Positions 1 to 10,306 of a stretch of 64,000 nucleotides of DNA are shown here, one piece after another. Positions within the stretch are counted from its first letter, which is position 1; each line of letters starts with the position of its first letter. Where the stretch lies: assembly GCF_014805825.1 (NCBI RefSeq), contig NZ_CP061941.1:4277166-4341165 (forward strand), given 5' to 3'. The stretch is from Marinomonas algicola. GTDB lineage: Bacteria; Pseudomonadota; Gammaproteobacteria; Pseudomonadales; Marinomonadaceae. Both the position numbers and the translations under genes were made by a program. The notes under the pieces were generated by a model. That model searched no databases. It was given only the letters and a program-made list of their open reading frames with translations, and had not been told where the DNA came from.

Positions 1-1381
<1,381 letters not shown>

Positions 1382-1660
1382 AAGATCTTGTGCTGATAAA
1401 TCAGCTTGCTTACTCAAATTTAACTCTAACTAAACTTAAATGTTTGTTTGATAAATCAAACAAACAAGAACGAATTGAAAGTGTTTGGACTCTCGTAAGA
1501 CTTCAAATTTTTTCGAAGTCTCCAGCGAGCGCCCACACAAATTATCTGATTAACTATTTTAAAGAGCGTGCTGACTAAAGTAAGACAAGAAGAACACAGT
1601 ATTTTGTTTCTTCTTGCTGGGCAGTCACTCGTTGTTCTGAGTGGTTGTCCGTGTCAGCGA
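1382..1660 (-). other. rRNA operon leader with hairpins
   Basis: The stretch between the promoter and the 16S 5' end has no gene. It contains the antitermination boxA, a perfect hairpin at 1441-1466 (TGTTTGTTTGAT / ATCAAACAAACA), a hairpin at 1498-1521 (AGACTTC / GAAGTCT) and a palindrome just before the 16S start (GCTGAT / ATCAGC). Such stems are typical of pre-rRNA leaders, where the long outer stem is cut by RNase III; the processing roles here are inferred. Confidence 0.8.
1557..1568 (-). promoter_or_regulatory. rrn boxA antitermination element
   Basis: Read on the minus strand it is CGCTCTTTAAAA, close to the E. coli rrn boxA (TGCTCTTTAACA). The following bases TCAGATAATTTGTGTGGGCG also match the E. 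coli boxA flank closely. BoxA RNA binds NusB/NusE and protects untranslated rRNA transcription from Rho. Confidence 0.85.
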
Positions 1661-1666
1661 GGGCGT

Positions 1667-1694
1667 ATATTAAGGATCTACAGATTTAGTGCAA
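1667..1694 (-). promoter_or_regulatory. rRNA operon promoter (P1-like)
   Basis: Minus strand: -35 TTGCAC (1689-1694), a 16-bp spacer and -10 TAATAT (1667-1672), followed by a GC-rich discriminator (ACGCCCTCGC) and a likely start near 1659. The 16-bp spacer and GC-rich discriminator are hallmarks of stringently controlled rRNA promoters. The AT-rich tract at 1695-1740 could act as an UP element. Confidence 0.75.
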
Positions 1695-1839
1695 CCCTTT
1701 TTTGGAATTTATTATAAAAAAAGGCAATTAAAGTGATCCAAGCAGGAAATCGTTCGTTTTCCACACAAAACCCATTGAGATCAGTACAATAAACATACAG
1801 AAACCAGCGAAACCACCTCAGCTCGCAAACAACAGACAC

Positions 1840-1863
1840 AAAAAAGACGCCGAAGCGTCTTTT
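1840..1863 (-). terminator. Intrinsic terminator after argP
   Basis: The hairpin AAAGACGC-CGAA-GCGTCTTT, flanked by A and T tracts, lies 23 bp past the argP stop codon on the minus strand. Confidence 0.75.
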
Positions 1864-1885
1864 AACATCATTCAAGTCACAACAC

Positions 1886-2776
1886 TTATAAAGCATGAGC
1901 CATTTTGGCCGCTGACACAATCTGCTTGCTTAATGACTGGCTTAGTAATGTTTTTATTCTCGATTGGTGCCAGAAAAGCGCAATGGCGACAGGTTTATCA
2001 GGTGTAAGAAGAACCAGTTCACCTGAGTCTAACATTTGCTGAACTTGCATTTTAGGAGCCATACCAAACCCCATGCCCAATTTTATCCATTCAATATAAG
2101 CCTCCGAAGATGGAATAAAGTGTTGTAACTGTTGGCTAGCATCAATGTCAAAATATTGTTGAAGATACAAAGATTGAAGCCGGTCTTTTTGATTAAAAAC
2201 AACGGCTGGCGCTTTTTTAAAACGTTCTTTATTTATACCTTTAGAGAAATACTCTTTTTTAAAACTAGGGCTAACCACACAATGATAATGAACGACACCT
2301 AAAGATTCACTTACACACCCTTGAGAAGCTTGTTCTATAGAGCTAATACAACCAAGCACTTCACCTGTCTTAAGCAATTCATGTGTTTGATCTTGATCGT
2401 CGACTTTAAGATCTAATAGCACTTTATTCTCGGTGCACCAAGGCGCTAGGGTACCTAACAACCAAGTGGCCAATGTATCCGAGTTTGTTGCGATCGAAAT
2501 TTTCAGCCAATCTAATTGTTGTTTTGGTGCAATTTCTCGAATCAACTCTCGTTCTATTTGCCCTAGGCTATGTGAGTACTTCAGAAGCGCATGCCCTGCT
2601 GCTGTTGCCTTTATTTGCGGGGACCGTATAACCAATGCTTTGCCAATGCTTTCCTCAAGATGCTTTAACCGTTGCGATACAGCGGATTGAGTAATGCATA
2701 ATTGATTAGCAGCACGTTCAAAACTACTGTTTTCGATAACGGCTATAAAAGCAGATAATCCTTTAAAATCAATCAT
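1886..2776 (-). CDS. argP: LysR-family regulator ArgP (IciA)
   Basis: The 296-residue protein has the LysR layout: a winged helix-turn-helix at about residues 4-60 (recognition region SAVSQRLKHLEESIG) and an effector-binding domain from about 90. Sequence style and length match ArgP/IciA (about 297 residues in E. coli), which senses arginine and lysine and activates the exporter gene argO. The divergent neighbour is an ArgO/LysE exporter, the classic pairing, and supports the call strongly. In E. coli the same protein was first described as an inhibitor of chromosome initiation; that role is not implied here. Confidence 0.9.
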   Translation of the reverse strand: MIDFKGLSAFIAVIENSSFERAANQLCITQSAVSQRLKHLEESIGKALVIRSPQIKATAAGHALLKYSHSLGQIERELIREIAPKQQLDWLKISIATNSDTLATWLLGTLAPWCTENKVLLDLKVDDQDQTHELLKTGEVLGCISSIEQASQGCVSESLGVVHYHCVVSPSFKKEYFSKGINKERFKKAPAVVFNQKDRLQSLYLQQYFDIDASQQLQHFIPSSEAYIEWIKLGMGFGMAPKMQVQQMLDSGELVLLTPDKPVAIALFWHQSRIKTLLSQSLSKQIVSAAKMAHAL

Positions 2777-2884
2777 ACGTTTACCTTTAATTAATTTTTC
2801 TAATGGAAGCTAAGAATCTTTAATTTTACTTATATATAACTTATCAGCATAGTGCACTTTCATTTAATGATACAGGGGATTGCA

Positions 2885-3496
2885 ATGTGGGTTTTTCCGT
2901 TAGTAAAAGGCATGGCTATGGGTGGCAGCTTAATTATAGCCATTGGCTCGCAAAATGTGTTTGTCTTGAGTAACGCCATAAGAGGACAGCATGCTTTAGT
3001 GATTGGGACTCTTTGTATTCTGATCGACATCGTCCTAACCTTCAGCGGCGTATTAGGGTTAGGGGCGCTCATAAAAGAAACACCAATGCTGATCGATATC
3101 GCCAGTTACTTTGGCGCTGGATTTCTCGCTATCTATGGGGTCTTAGCTTTTCGTAGGGTTCTTTCTCCTCAGGGTTTAACCGTCAGTAAAGCAAAAAGAA
3201 TGACCTTGTTAACGGCCATTACTACCACTCTCGCCATCAGCTTGTTAAACCCTCATGTCTATCTGGACACAGTGGTATTGCTTGGAAGTATTGGAGGTCA
3301 ATTACCCGACCAGCAACCAATGTGGTTTGCATTGGGGGTCAGTATTTCTTCTATCATCTGGTTTTTAACGTTAGTGATCGGAGGCAAAGCCTTAGCACCT
3401 TGGTTTAAAAGCGATAAAAGCTGGCAAAAGCTCGATTTTATAACGGGTTGTACCATGTGGTTAATAGCAGGCACGTTATTGTACTCGGTATTATGA
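2885..3496 (+). CDS. argO: LysE/ArgO-family amino-acid exporter
   Basis: This is a very hydrophobic protein of 203 residues with about six membrane segments. It carries the LysE-family N-terminal pattern (GSLIIAIGSQNVFVLSNAIRG) and the mid-protein LLNPHVYLDTV motif. It exports basic amino acids such as arginine (ArgO) or lysine (LysE). I chose ATG at 2885 because AGGGG precedes it by 7 bases; an in-frame GTG at 2852 would add 11 residues without a good ribosome site. It is divergent from argP across about 108 bp, where the ArgP operator should lie. Confidence 0.9.
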   Translation: MWVFPLVKGMAMGGSLIIAIGSQNVFVLSNAIRGQHALVIGTLCILIDIVLTFSGVLGLGALIKETPMLIDIASYFGAGFLAIYGVLAFRRVLSPQGLTVSKAKRMTLLTAITTTLAISLLNPHVYLDTVVLLGSIGGQLPDQQPMWFALGVSISSIIWFLTLVIGGKALAPWFKSDKSWQKLDFITGCTMWLIAGTLLYSVL

Positions 3497-3551
3497 GAAA
3501 GCAATAAAATGCCTGAGGCAGAGCCTTTTTATTTTCACTTTGAATGCAACA

Positions 3552-3773
3552 CTAATAAGTAGAGTTAGGAGAAATATCTGAGTTTATTTCTCCATCAACC
3601 TCATCAGGATCAATACCATTAATCAATAACGCCTCTCTTACCGTTTCTACATGCTTAAGAACCCATTGATACCTATCCCCATAATCATATTTATTCACTT
3701 CAATCGCTTTTGGCATATAAGTAAATGCGATTTTTAGTGCTTCTAGTGTGGCTTTTTTGTCTTCTTCTATCAT
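3552..3773 (-). CDS. Small hypothetical acidic protein
   Basis: A 73-residue soluble protein, rich in Glu and Asp, with no motif I recognise. The ATG is preceded by GAGG at a spacing of 8, and the frame fills the gap between argO and the alcohol dehydrogenase gene, which supports a real gene. It lies 47 bp downstream of the dehydrogenase on the same strand and may be co-transcribed. No function is proposed. Confidence 0.6.
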   Translation of the reverse strand: MIEEDKKATLEALKIAFTYMPKAIEVNKYDYGDRYQWVLKHVETVREALLINGIDPDEVDGEINSDISPNSTY

Positions 3774-3820
3774 AAGAATGCCTCGTTCTATACTAAGTAT
3801 TTGATTTAGAAAGAGACTCT

Positions 3821-4861
3821 TTAGAAACCTGTAATAACGGTAACGCCCGGAGGGTTAACTCTATCTATATTAACAAGAGCCTCAATAGACTCTTCTAGAG
3901 TAATCGTACGCCCAAGCAGTCTCTCAGGACTTAATTTACCTGATTTGATCATCGCAAGCATAGCGTCATAGCGGAATGCTTGCATCCCATGACTGCCTAT
4001 AATCTCTAATTCATGAGCAATGACTAAATTCATCGGAATGGCAGGTGTCGCTTGATTAGCAACAAGTAAACCAACTTGAATATGTTTACCTAACTTTTTT
4101 AAACTTTTAATAGAATTAACACAGGTTGTAGGGTGCCCTAATGCATCAAGAGAAACATGCACTCCACCACACGTTATTTCTTTAATGGCTTCAGCCACAT
4201 CCGCTACTTTGGTTGCATTTATAGTGACATAAGCACCTAAAGACTTCGCCAAAGCCAATTTATCATCAGTCACATCGATAGCAATGACATTGGCCCCAAT
4301 GCTGTTTGCAATCATAATCGCCGATAGGCCAACACCACCACACCCATGAACAGCAACCCATTGCCCAGCACTCACCTTACCTTGATCAACCACGGCTCTA
4401 AACGAGGTTACAAACCGACATCCAAGGCTTGCCGCTGTGGTAAAATCCATGGTTTCAGGTAAGTTTACTAAATTTACATCCGCGTGGTGAATCGCTACGT
4501 ATTCAGCAAATGACCCCCAGTGCGTAAAGCCTGGCTGCGTTTGGTTACCGCAAACTTGATGGTTCCCTCCATGGCATTCTGGACAAGATCCACAACCACT
4601 AACAAAGGGTACGGTGACTCGATCCCCTATTTTAAAGCGCCTAACATCTTTGCCTACCGCTTCAATAATGCCTGCAAACTCATGGCCCGGCACATGAGGC
4701 AACTCAATATCAGGATCGTGCCCCATCCATCCATGCCAATCGCTGCGACAAACACCTGTTGCAGCGACCTTAATCACCACCCCATGATTTTCAGGTGCGG
4801 GGTCTTCTACATTCATAATTTTTGGAATTGAGGAAAAATTCTCATAAACAACTGCTTTCAT
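3821..4861 (-). CDS. Zinc-dependent alcohol dehydrogenase family protein
   Basis: A 346-residue medium-chain dehydrogenase. The catalytic zinc ligands C38, H60-E61 and probably C148 are present, as is the structural zinc set C90, C93, C96 and C104. The Rossmann dinucleotide motif GCGGVG is at 173-178. It should oxidise an alcohol or reduce an aldehyde with NAD(P); the substrate cannot be read from sequence. I start at 4861, where AAAGGAG lies 7 bases upstream, rather than at the longer in-frame ATG at 4897. A divergent Lrp-type regulator across about 140 bp is the likely controller. Confidence 0.88.
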   Translation of the reverse strand: MKAVVYENFSSIPKIMNVEDPAPENHGVVIKVAATGVCRSDWHGWMGHDPDIELPHVPGHEFAGIIEAVGKDVRRFKIGDRVTVPFVSGCGSCPECHGGNHQVCGNQTQPGFTHWGSFAEYVAIHHADVNLVNLPETMDFTTAASLGCRFVTSFRAVVDQGKVSAGQWVAVHGCGGVGLSAIMIANSIGANVIAIDVTDDKLALAKSLGAYVTINATKVADVAEAIKEITCGGVHVSLDALGHPTTCVNSIKSLKKLGKHIQVGLLVANQATPAIPMNLVIAHELEIIGSHGMQAFRYDAMLAMIKSGKLSPERLLGRTITLEESIEALVNIDRVNPPGVTVITGF

Positions 4862-5003
4862 AATTTGCTCCTTTAAGAGAGAGATACATTGAGTCATGTA
4901 GACTACTTAATGAGACAGAAATTACCTTGCTCTTTTCCTTGAATAACACAAAGACTAAGGAATACTATTTCATATAAATAATCAATTAGAGAAGATTCTT
5001 TCA

Positions 5004-5465
5004 ATGGAAGCATTAGATAAGACAGACATTAATATTATTAGACGTATGCAGCAAGATGGAAAATTGACTAATGCAAAGTTAGCCAGTGAATTGTCATTAA
5101 GCGAAACACCTTGCTGGCGGCGACTTAAACGACTTGAAGAAGAAGGCATTATAACCGACTATCAAGCCAACCTTGACCGCCGTAGATTGGGCTTTGGTGT
5201 GATGGCGTTTGTACAGCTTACTTGCTATCAGCACGATGCCGAAACAACAAAAACCTTTGAAGAAATGATACAGCATTATGACAACGTTTTATCTTGTCAC
5301 AACACAACGGGGGCTGCAGATTTCCTATTACAAGTTGTCGCAAAAGACCTAGACGACTACAGTCGATTTGTGGACCAGGAGCTCAGGAAGTTACCTGGAG
5401 TATCTGCCATTGTATCGAATATTTCATTAAGAGAACTGAAAGCATCAACGCGTTTGCCAATATAA
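5004..5465 (+). CDS. Lrp/AsnC-family transcriptional regulator
   Basis: A 153-residue protein with the Lrp/AsnC plan: an N-terminal helix-turn-helix (about residues 5-50, with SLSETPCWRRLKRLEEEGIITDY) followed by the RAM ligand-binding domain (about 65-140). These proteins form octamers and often respond to amino acids. Divergent from the zinc dehydrogenase gene, it is a local regulator rather than global Lrp; target and ligand are inferred from position only. Confidence 0.88.
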   Translation: MEALDKTDINIIRRMQQDGKLTNAKLASELSLSETPCWRRLKRLEEEGIITDYQANLDRRRLGFGVMAFVQLTCYQHDAETTKTFEEMIQHYDNVLSCHNTTGAADFLLQVVAKDLDDYSRFVDQELRKLPGVSAIVSNISLRELKASTRLPI

Positions 5466-5619
5466 ACAACAATGAGCTTAGGTAAAAAAACAAGTCAGCC
5501 TATTATTTGATAACATCGTAATGTATTGATAATAGTAAGAGATTGAAATGAGCAATAATTTCTGTCTAACAATACCGCATAAAGAATAAACCACCACGTT
5601 TAAAAAAGGACTGATTCAG

Positions 5620-5973
5620 ATGAACGACACGACTCAACCATTATCATTAGCCGAGCTATATCTTGATGAAATGCTGGCGGCCGAAAAAGCAAACGATTAC
5701 GACGCGTGGATGCAACGCTTTGAAAAAGGCCATAATAACGGCCCAAGCAAAGAAGGGTTCCATAAAGACATACAAACTATGCAACAAGAGCTAGGCGCTT
5801 ACCAAAGCCGAGAGTATTTTGGCTCAATCAAGATGTCTAATGAAAATAAATACCCGAATGGTCTAAGGTTTATTTGGAAAGGCATTTTTGAAAAGAAAGA
5901 AATATTAATCGTCGTTGGCACCCACAAAAAAAACGATGTCTGGTATGTAAATCATAATGTCTACAGCGGGTAA
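5620..5973 (+). CDS. Hypothetical protein, possibly NTF2/SnoaL-like
   Basis: A 117-residue soluble protein. The N-terminal helical part (LAELYLDEMLAAEKANDYDAWMQRFE) followed by strand-like segments ending in VWYVNHNVYSG resembles the small NTF2/SnoaL cone-shaped folds, but I cannot assign a family with certainty. It is a single-gene unit ending before the inverted repeat at 6028-6077. The function is unknown. Confidence 0.6.
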   Translation: MNDTTQPLSLAELYLDEMLAAEKANDYDAWMQRFEKGHNNGPSKEGFHKDIQTMQQELGAYQSREYFGSIKMSNENKYPNGLRFIWKGIFEKKEILIVVGTHKKNDVWYVNHNVYSG

Positions 5974-6027
5974 ACAGGAATGACATGCAATGAAGAAATG
6001 TTAAGAAAAACTTGAAAACAAAAACTC

Positions 6028-6077
6028 AGTGTCTTTTATGCTTTTGATAACCTTGTAACGCGAGCAAAAAAGACACT
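6028..6077. terminator. Inverted repeat, possible bidirectional terminator
   Basis: AGTGTCTTTT (6028-6037) and AAAAGACACT (6068-6077) form a perfect 10-bp stem with a 30-base loop. T-rich runs follow on both strands. It lies between the ends of the hypothetical gene and of uvrD. The long loop makes it weaker than a standard intrinsic terminator. Confidence 0.5.
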
Positions 6078-6124
6078 ATCATTTTTAGGTGTCACACTAA
6101 ATGAGTATCACTATGAAGTAAAAG

Positions 6125-8326
6125 TCACAAAACCTCTAGTTTGGCAAACGCCAACACTAACCATTTCGTACCTTCATCATCAAAATTCACCTGCACTCGG
6201 GTTTGTGGGCCTTGTCCTTCACTGTTAATCACCAATCCCTCACCAAAAACAGGATGGTTCACTCTATCGCCCATACTGATGTCAATTACAGGCTTTTGCA
6301 TACCGCTTAGTACAGAAGAACTTGTAGGGCGATTCACCGTAGGACGTTGCATGGATACAGGTCGGCTGACTTGAGAGCGTAAACGCACTTCTTCAATGCA
6401 ACTGGTCGGAATTTCACTGATAAAACGAGATGGGCTATTAAAAGACTCACTGCCGTATAAACGACGGGATTCAGCGTAGGTAATATACAGTTTTTCCATC
6501 GCTCGGGTGATGCCAACGTAACAAAGTCGTCTTTCTTCCTCTAAACGACCTGGTTCTTCAAAGGACATTTTACTAGGGAACAGATTCTCTTCTACACCGG
6601 TTAAAAAGACCAGCTGAAACTCTAGGCCCTTCGCAGCATGTAAGGTCATAAGCTGGATAGAGTCTTGGTATTCATCCGCTTGAGCTTCACCCGCATCGAG
6701 CACGGCTTTGTCCAAAAAAGCCATGAGAGGAGAGCTAAATTCTTCATCATCAGCGCTCCAACTAAAGCTACTGGCAGCGCCTACCAGTTCTTTTAAGTTT
6801 TCAACACGCGCTTCGCCCTTTTCACCTTTTTCTTTTTCATGGAACGGAATTAAGCCCGCTTCCTGAATCAGTTGCTCGAAGACATCTCCTAAGCCAAGTT
6901 CTGGTTGTTGAATACAAGATGACATACCTTCAATTAACGCCAAAAAGCCCTTAATCGCATTACTGGCTCTGGCCGGTAATAACCCTTGTTGGACAACCAC
7001 TTGTGCCGCTTTCCACATGGAATACCCTTGATCACGAGCCAATTCTCTCAAGGTACCGATACTGCGCTCACCGATCCCTCTAGGCGGTACATTAATGACT
7101 CTCTCCATCGCTCCATCGTCATTTGGGTCTATGGCCAATCGAGCGTAGGCTAATGCATTTTTAATTTCAAGTCGGTCATAAAATCTATGCCCGCCATAAA
7201 TTCTATAAGGTACCTGTTCCCTAACTAAGCACTCCTCTAAAATACGAGATTGGGCATTAGAGCGATATAAAATCGCCATTTCACTCAGTTTAGAACCTTT
7301 ATCCTGCCATTTTTTAATGATATCAGTAATAAAGCGTGCTTCATCCTGTTCATTAAACCCTGCATACAAAGAAATGGGTTCACCATCACCACTGTCAGTC
7401 CATAACTCTTTGCCTAAACGATCATCATTATTACTGATTAAGCCATTCGCCGCTTTTAGAATATGACCCGTTGAGCGGTAATTTTGTTCCAAGCGAATGG
7501 TGTTTACGTTAGCAAAATGTTTGGTGAAATTATGAATATTTTCAATTTTAGCCCCACGCCAACCATAAATGGATTGATCATCATCACCCACCGCCGTGAT
7601 AGAGCCTTCTTCACCCACTAAAATACGTAACCATGCATATTGAATGCTGTTGGTATCTTGGAATTCGTCCACCAGCACATGCGCAAAACGCTCTCGATAA
7701 TGTTTTAGTAATAGGGGGTTTCCAAACAAGAGTTCATGAGCCCTTAATAACAATTCTCCAAAGTCCAACAAGCCACCTTGCTCGCAAGATTCTTCATAAT
7801 GATAATAAAGCTCTTTCATGCCTTTAGTAAAAGGGTCATGGCTGTCAGCCACGTGTGCGGCACGGCGACCCTCGTCTTTTTGAGCATTAATAAACCAGCA
7901 AACTTGCTTTGGTGGCCATCGAGTATCATCAATATTAAACGCCTTCATTATGCGTTTAATCAGACGTAGTTGGTCATCACTGTCCATTATTTGAAAGTTT
8001 TCTTTTAAACCCGCATCACGCCAATGGGAACGTAAAAGCCGATGAGCCAAACCGTGGAAGGTACCGACCCACATTCCTTGCGGTGGAACGCCTACAAGCT
8101 GCTCTATACGCGCTTGCATTTCTTTTGCGGCTTTATTCGTAAAGGTTACCGCCATTAAACTGTAAGGTGATAATTCATAAGCATGCATCAACCATGCGAT
8201 ACGATGAACCAGTACTCGGGTTTTACCACTGCCCGCTCCAGCTAAAATCAGGGTATTTTGTAACGGAGCTGCAACAGCGTCTCTCTGCTTGTCATTTAAA
8301 TCATCTAAAATAAAAGAAACGTCCAT
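6125..8326 (-). CDS. uvrD: DNA helicase II UvrD
   Basis: The 733-residue protein (E. coli UvrD has 720) carries the full SF1A helicase set: Walker A AGAGSGKT near residue 30, Walker B DEFQDTNSIQY near 220, GDDDQSIYGWRGA, the QNYRS motif, TLHAAKGLEF and VGITRAMEKLY near the C-terminal third. A C-terminal Tudor-like segment (GDRVNHPVFGEGLVI) follows. UvrD unwinds DNA 3' to 5' in nucleotide-excision and mismatch repair. It appears monocistronic. I looked for a LexA box upstream and found no convincing CTGT-N8-ACAG. Confidence 0.97.
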   Translation of the reverse strand: MDVSFILDDLNDKQRDAVAAPLQNTLILAGAGSGKTRVLVHRIAWLMHAYELSPYSLMAVTFTNKAAKEMQARIEQLVGVPPQGMWVGTFHGLAHRLLRSHWRDAGLKENFQIMDSDDQLRLIKRIMKAFNIDDTRWPPKQVCWFINAQKDEGRRAAHVADSHDPFTKGMKELYYHYEESCEQGGLLDFGELLLRAHELLFGNPLLLKHYRERFAHVLVDEFQDTNSIQYAWLRILVGEEGSITAVGDDDQSIYGWRGAKIENIHNFTKHFANVNTIRLEQNYRSTGHILKAANGLISNNDDRLGKELWTDSGDGEPISLYAGFNEQDEARFITDIIKKWQDKGSKLSEMAILYRSNAQSRILEECLVREQVPYRIYGGHRFYDRLEIKNALAYARLAIDPNDDGAMERVINVPPRGIGERSIGTLRELARDQGYSMWKAAQVVVQQGLLPARASNAIKGFLALIEGMSSCIQQPELGLGDVFEQLIQEAGLIPFHEKEKGEKGEARVENLKELVGAASSFSWSADDEEFSSPLMAFLDKAVLDAGEAQADEYQDSIQLMTLHAAKGLEFQLVFLTGVEENLFPSKMSFEEPGRLEEERRLCYVGITRAMEKLYITYAESRRLYGSESFNSPSRFISEIPTSCIEEVRLRSQVSRPVSMQRPTVNRPTSSSVLSGMQKPVIDISMGDRVNHPVFGEGLVINSEGQGPQTRVQVNFDDEGTKWLVLAFAKLEVL

Positions 8327-8470
8327 TCATTGCCCACCGTATTTAAACTGTCATAAAAGTTACGTATAAAGATTATATTGCTTTAAAAAAACAGGTTGAT
8401 TTTTGATCAATAATAGTGTTTTTTAATCATATTACTTGTTGTATGCCTATTTTGGCTTTTTTCACTGGTC

Positions 8471-8501
8471 GATGACAGTAATCAATACAATCTCTGTCAT
8501 C
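8471..8501. repeat. Inverted repeat upstream of small gene
   Basis: GATGACAG (8471-8478) and CTGTCATC (8494-8501) are exact reverse complements separated by 15 bp, 25 bp upstream of the next start codon. It could be an operator or a leader hairpin. Confidence 0.6.
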
Positions 8502-8526
8502 TTGATAGGTTCAGAGAGGAAACGCG

Positions 8527-8724
8527 ATGAGCAAGTCTACTGAAATGTTAAGCGAAGTTAAAACAAATATTCTTTATGCTTCTATGAGCATAGATAATGA
8601 AAAAAGTGAAAAGCATCAAAAAGAGGACAGTGTCCGAATGCTTAAAGCCAGACGATCGATTGAAGATTATTTGGAAGAAAAGCGCCTACATAAATGTATT
8701 TCAAATGGCTGGGATATAAATTAG
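8527..8724 (+). CDS. PA3496-family small protein
   Basis: A 65-residue basic, soluble protein. Its C-terminal half has the pattern MLKARRSIEDYLEEKRLHK followed by WD, which matches the small PA3496-type proteins widespread in gammaproteobacteria and often called putative envelope-integrity proteins. No signal peptide or membrane segment is visible. AGAGAGGAAACGCG precedes the ATG as ribosome site. Its biochemical role is unknown. Confidence 0.75.
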   Translation: MSKSTEMLSEVKTNILYASMSIDNEKSEKHQKEDSVRMLKARRSIEDYLEEKRLHKCISNGWDIN

Positions 8725-8745
8725 TCATTTTAAATTACGTTAAAT

Positions 8746-8855
8746 AAGGGTTACCCAAGACGTGATGCATTCTCTCTATGCCACCTTGCTTACATGGTGG
8801 GTAACCCTTGCGCGCCTTTGTTTCTACTGAGATGTGTGTTACTGAGATGTGTGTT
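8746..8855. repeat. Inverted repeat plus 15-bp tandem duplication
   Basis: AAGGGTTACCCA (8746-8757) is the exact reverse complement of TGGGTAACCCTT (8798-8809). An inner CCACC/GGTGG pair would compete with the outer stem. Next to it, ACTGAGATGTGTGTT occurs twice in direct tandem (8826-8840 and 8841-8855). The gap between genes here is 294 bp. On the minus strand a 67-codon frame runs through it, which I take as spurious or repeat-borne. It may be a miniature repeated element. Confidence 0.6.
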
Positions 8856-9018
8856 GATGCCCTTCGTCCAAATTTTGCCCTATCCTTACCGTCCGCACTC
8901 AGATAACAATCTCTCAAGGTAGCAGTGTTAGACTGCATCGAGTAATATATGCGCGAGATTTTTAATCACCTCACTATCATAATAAAAAAACGGTAAATAA
9001 CCCTATTGGGGAGTCACC

Positions 9019-10218
9019 ATGTTTGCACACATACCAGCTGCTCCAGCTGATCCAATTCTTGGCTTAAACGACGCTTATAATAACGATAACAACCCACATA
9101 AAATCAATTTAGGGGTGGGTGTTTACAAAGATGAGCAAGGCAACACACCTATTTTGCAATCGGTAAAACAAGCAGAAGAACGTTTATTAACAGAAGAATC
9201 AACCAAAAGCTATTTGAGCATTGAAGGAACTGAAACGTACAGACAATGCGTTCAAGCACTGCTGTTTGGTGAAGATCATCCTATTCTCGCTAAGAAATTG
9301 GCACATACGGCACATACACCCGGAGGAACTGGGGCGTTACGAGTAGCCGCTGAATTCATTAAGAAACACTTACCCGAAGCGACGGTTTGGGTGAGTAACC
9401 CGACGTGGGCTAACCATCAAGCTATTTTCCAATCTGTTGGTTTAGAAGTAGGCAGCTACGCCTACTACGATGCGGCGACCAAAAGTCTTGATTTTGAATC
9501 TTTATTGGCGAGCCTATCGCAAATTCCTGAAGGTGATGTCGTTCTCTTTCACGGCTGTTGCCACAATCCCACAGGTATCGATCCAACCAAAGAGCAATGG
9601 CAGCAATTAGCAAAATTATGCGGCAAGCAAGGATTCTTACCCTTATTCGATTTTGCGTATCAAGGCTTCGGTGTCGGTTTAGAGGAAGACGCTCAAGGAC
9701 TACGTACCTTTACAGCACAAGTGCCTGAGATGCTAATTGCCAGTTCATTTTCAAAAAACTTCGGTTTATACAATGAACGTGTTGGCGCATTAACCATTGT
9801 TTGTGAAACCTCTGATCATGCCAATGCGGCCTTCACTCAAATTAAACGTGCCGCGAGAACAAACTATTCTAATCCACCAGCACACGGTGCTTCTATTGTG
9901 TCCGAAATTCTGTCAAACAAAGTACTACGTAGTTTGTGGGAAATGGAATTACAAAGTATGCGAACCCGTATACATGATATGCGAGGGCTCTTTGTTAGTA
10001 CATTACGCTCAAAAGGTGTTGAACAAGACTTCTCCTTTATTTCAAAACAACAAGGCATGTTTTCTTTTTCAGGCTTAAACCCTGAACAGGTATCTCAATT
10101 AAGAAAACAATTTGGTATTTATATTGTTGGCTCTGGACGTATCAACGTTGCAGGCATGACACATGAAAATATGGATCCTTTATGTTCAGCTATTGCGGAA
10201 ATACTCAACCAGAGTTAG
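9019..10218 (+). CDS. Aspartate/aromatic aminotransferase (class I)
   Basis: A 399-residue fold-type I PLP enzyme of the AspC/TyrB subgroup. Key residues are visible: N183 in HNPTG, D211 and Y214 in DFAYQGFG, the Schiff-base lysine K246 in SSFSKNFGLYNERVG, and an R in the C-terminal GSGRINVAGM segment. It transfers amino groups between aspartate, tyrosine or phenylalanine and 2-oxoglutarate. AspC and TyrB cannot be separated from sequence alone. The ATG at 9019 follows GGGGAGTCACC, a good ribosome site. It appears monocistronic. Confidence 0.92.
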   Translation: MFAHIPAAPADPILGLNDAYNNDNNPHKINLGVGVYKDEQGNTPILQSVKQAEERLLTEESTKSYLSIEGTETYRQCVQALLFGEDHPILAKKLAHTAHTPGGTGALRVAAEFIKKHLPEATVWVSNPTWANHQAIFQSVGLEVGSYAYYDAATKSLDFESLLASLSQIPEGDVVLFHGCCHNPTGIDPTKEQWQQLAKLCGKQGFLPLFDFAYQGFGVGLEEDAQGLRTFTAQVPEMLIASSFSKNFGLYNERVGALTIVCETSDHANAAFTQIKRAARTNYSNPPAHGASIVSEILSNKVLRSLWEMELQSMRTRIHDMRGLFVSTLRSKGVEQDFSFISKQQGMFSFSGLNPEQVSQLRKQFGIYIVGSGRINVAGMTHENMDPLCSAIAEILNQS

Positions 10219-10306
10219 TCTGAATAAGTATCACTATTTTTATCAGAGGGGTAGATCGTTGATTTATCTCTCTAATTTCAAAATACTAATTTATTGAGAG
10301 CGAAGA

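Noticed and set aside
1678..1920. 80-codon frame on the minus strand
   Set aside because: It overlaps the rRNA promoter, the argP terminator and the argP 3' end; low-complexity aromatic peptide without a ribosome site.
8347..8364. Possible LexA box upstream of uvrD
   Set aside because: CTGT-N8-TTAC has only one good half-site.
8735..8938. 67-codon minus-strand frame
   Set aside because: Not accepted as a gene: it spans the inverted and tandem repeats. Recorded instead as a repeat and a finding.
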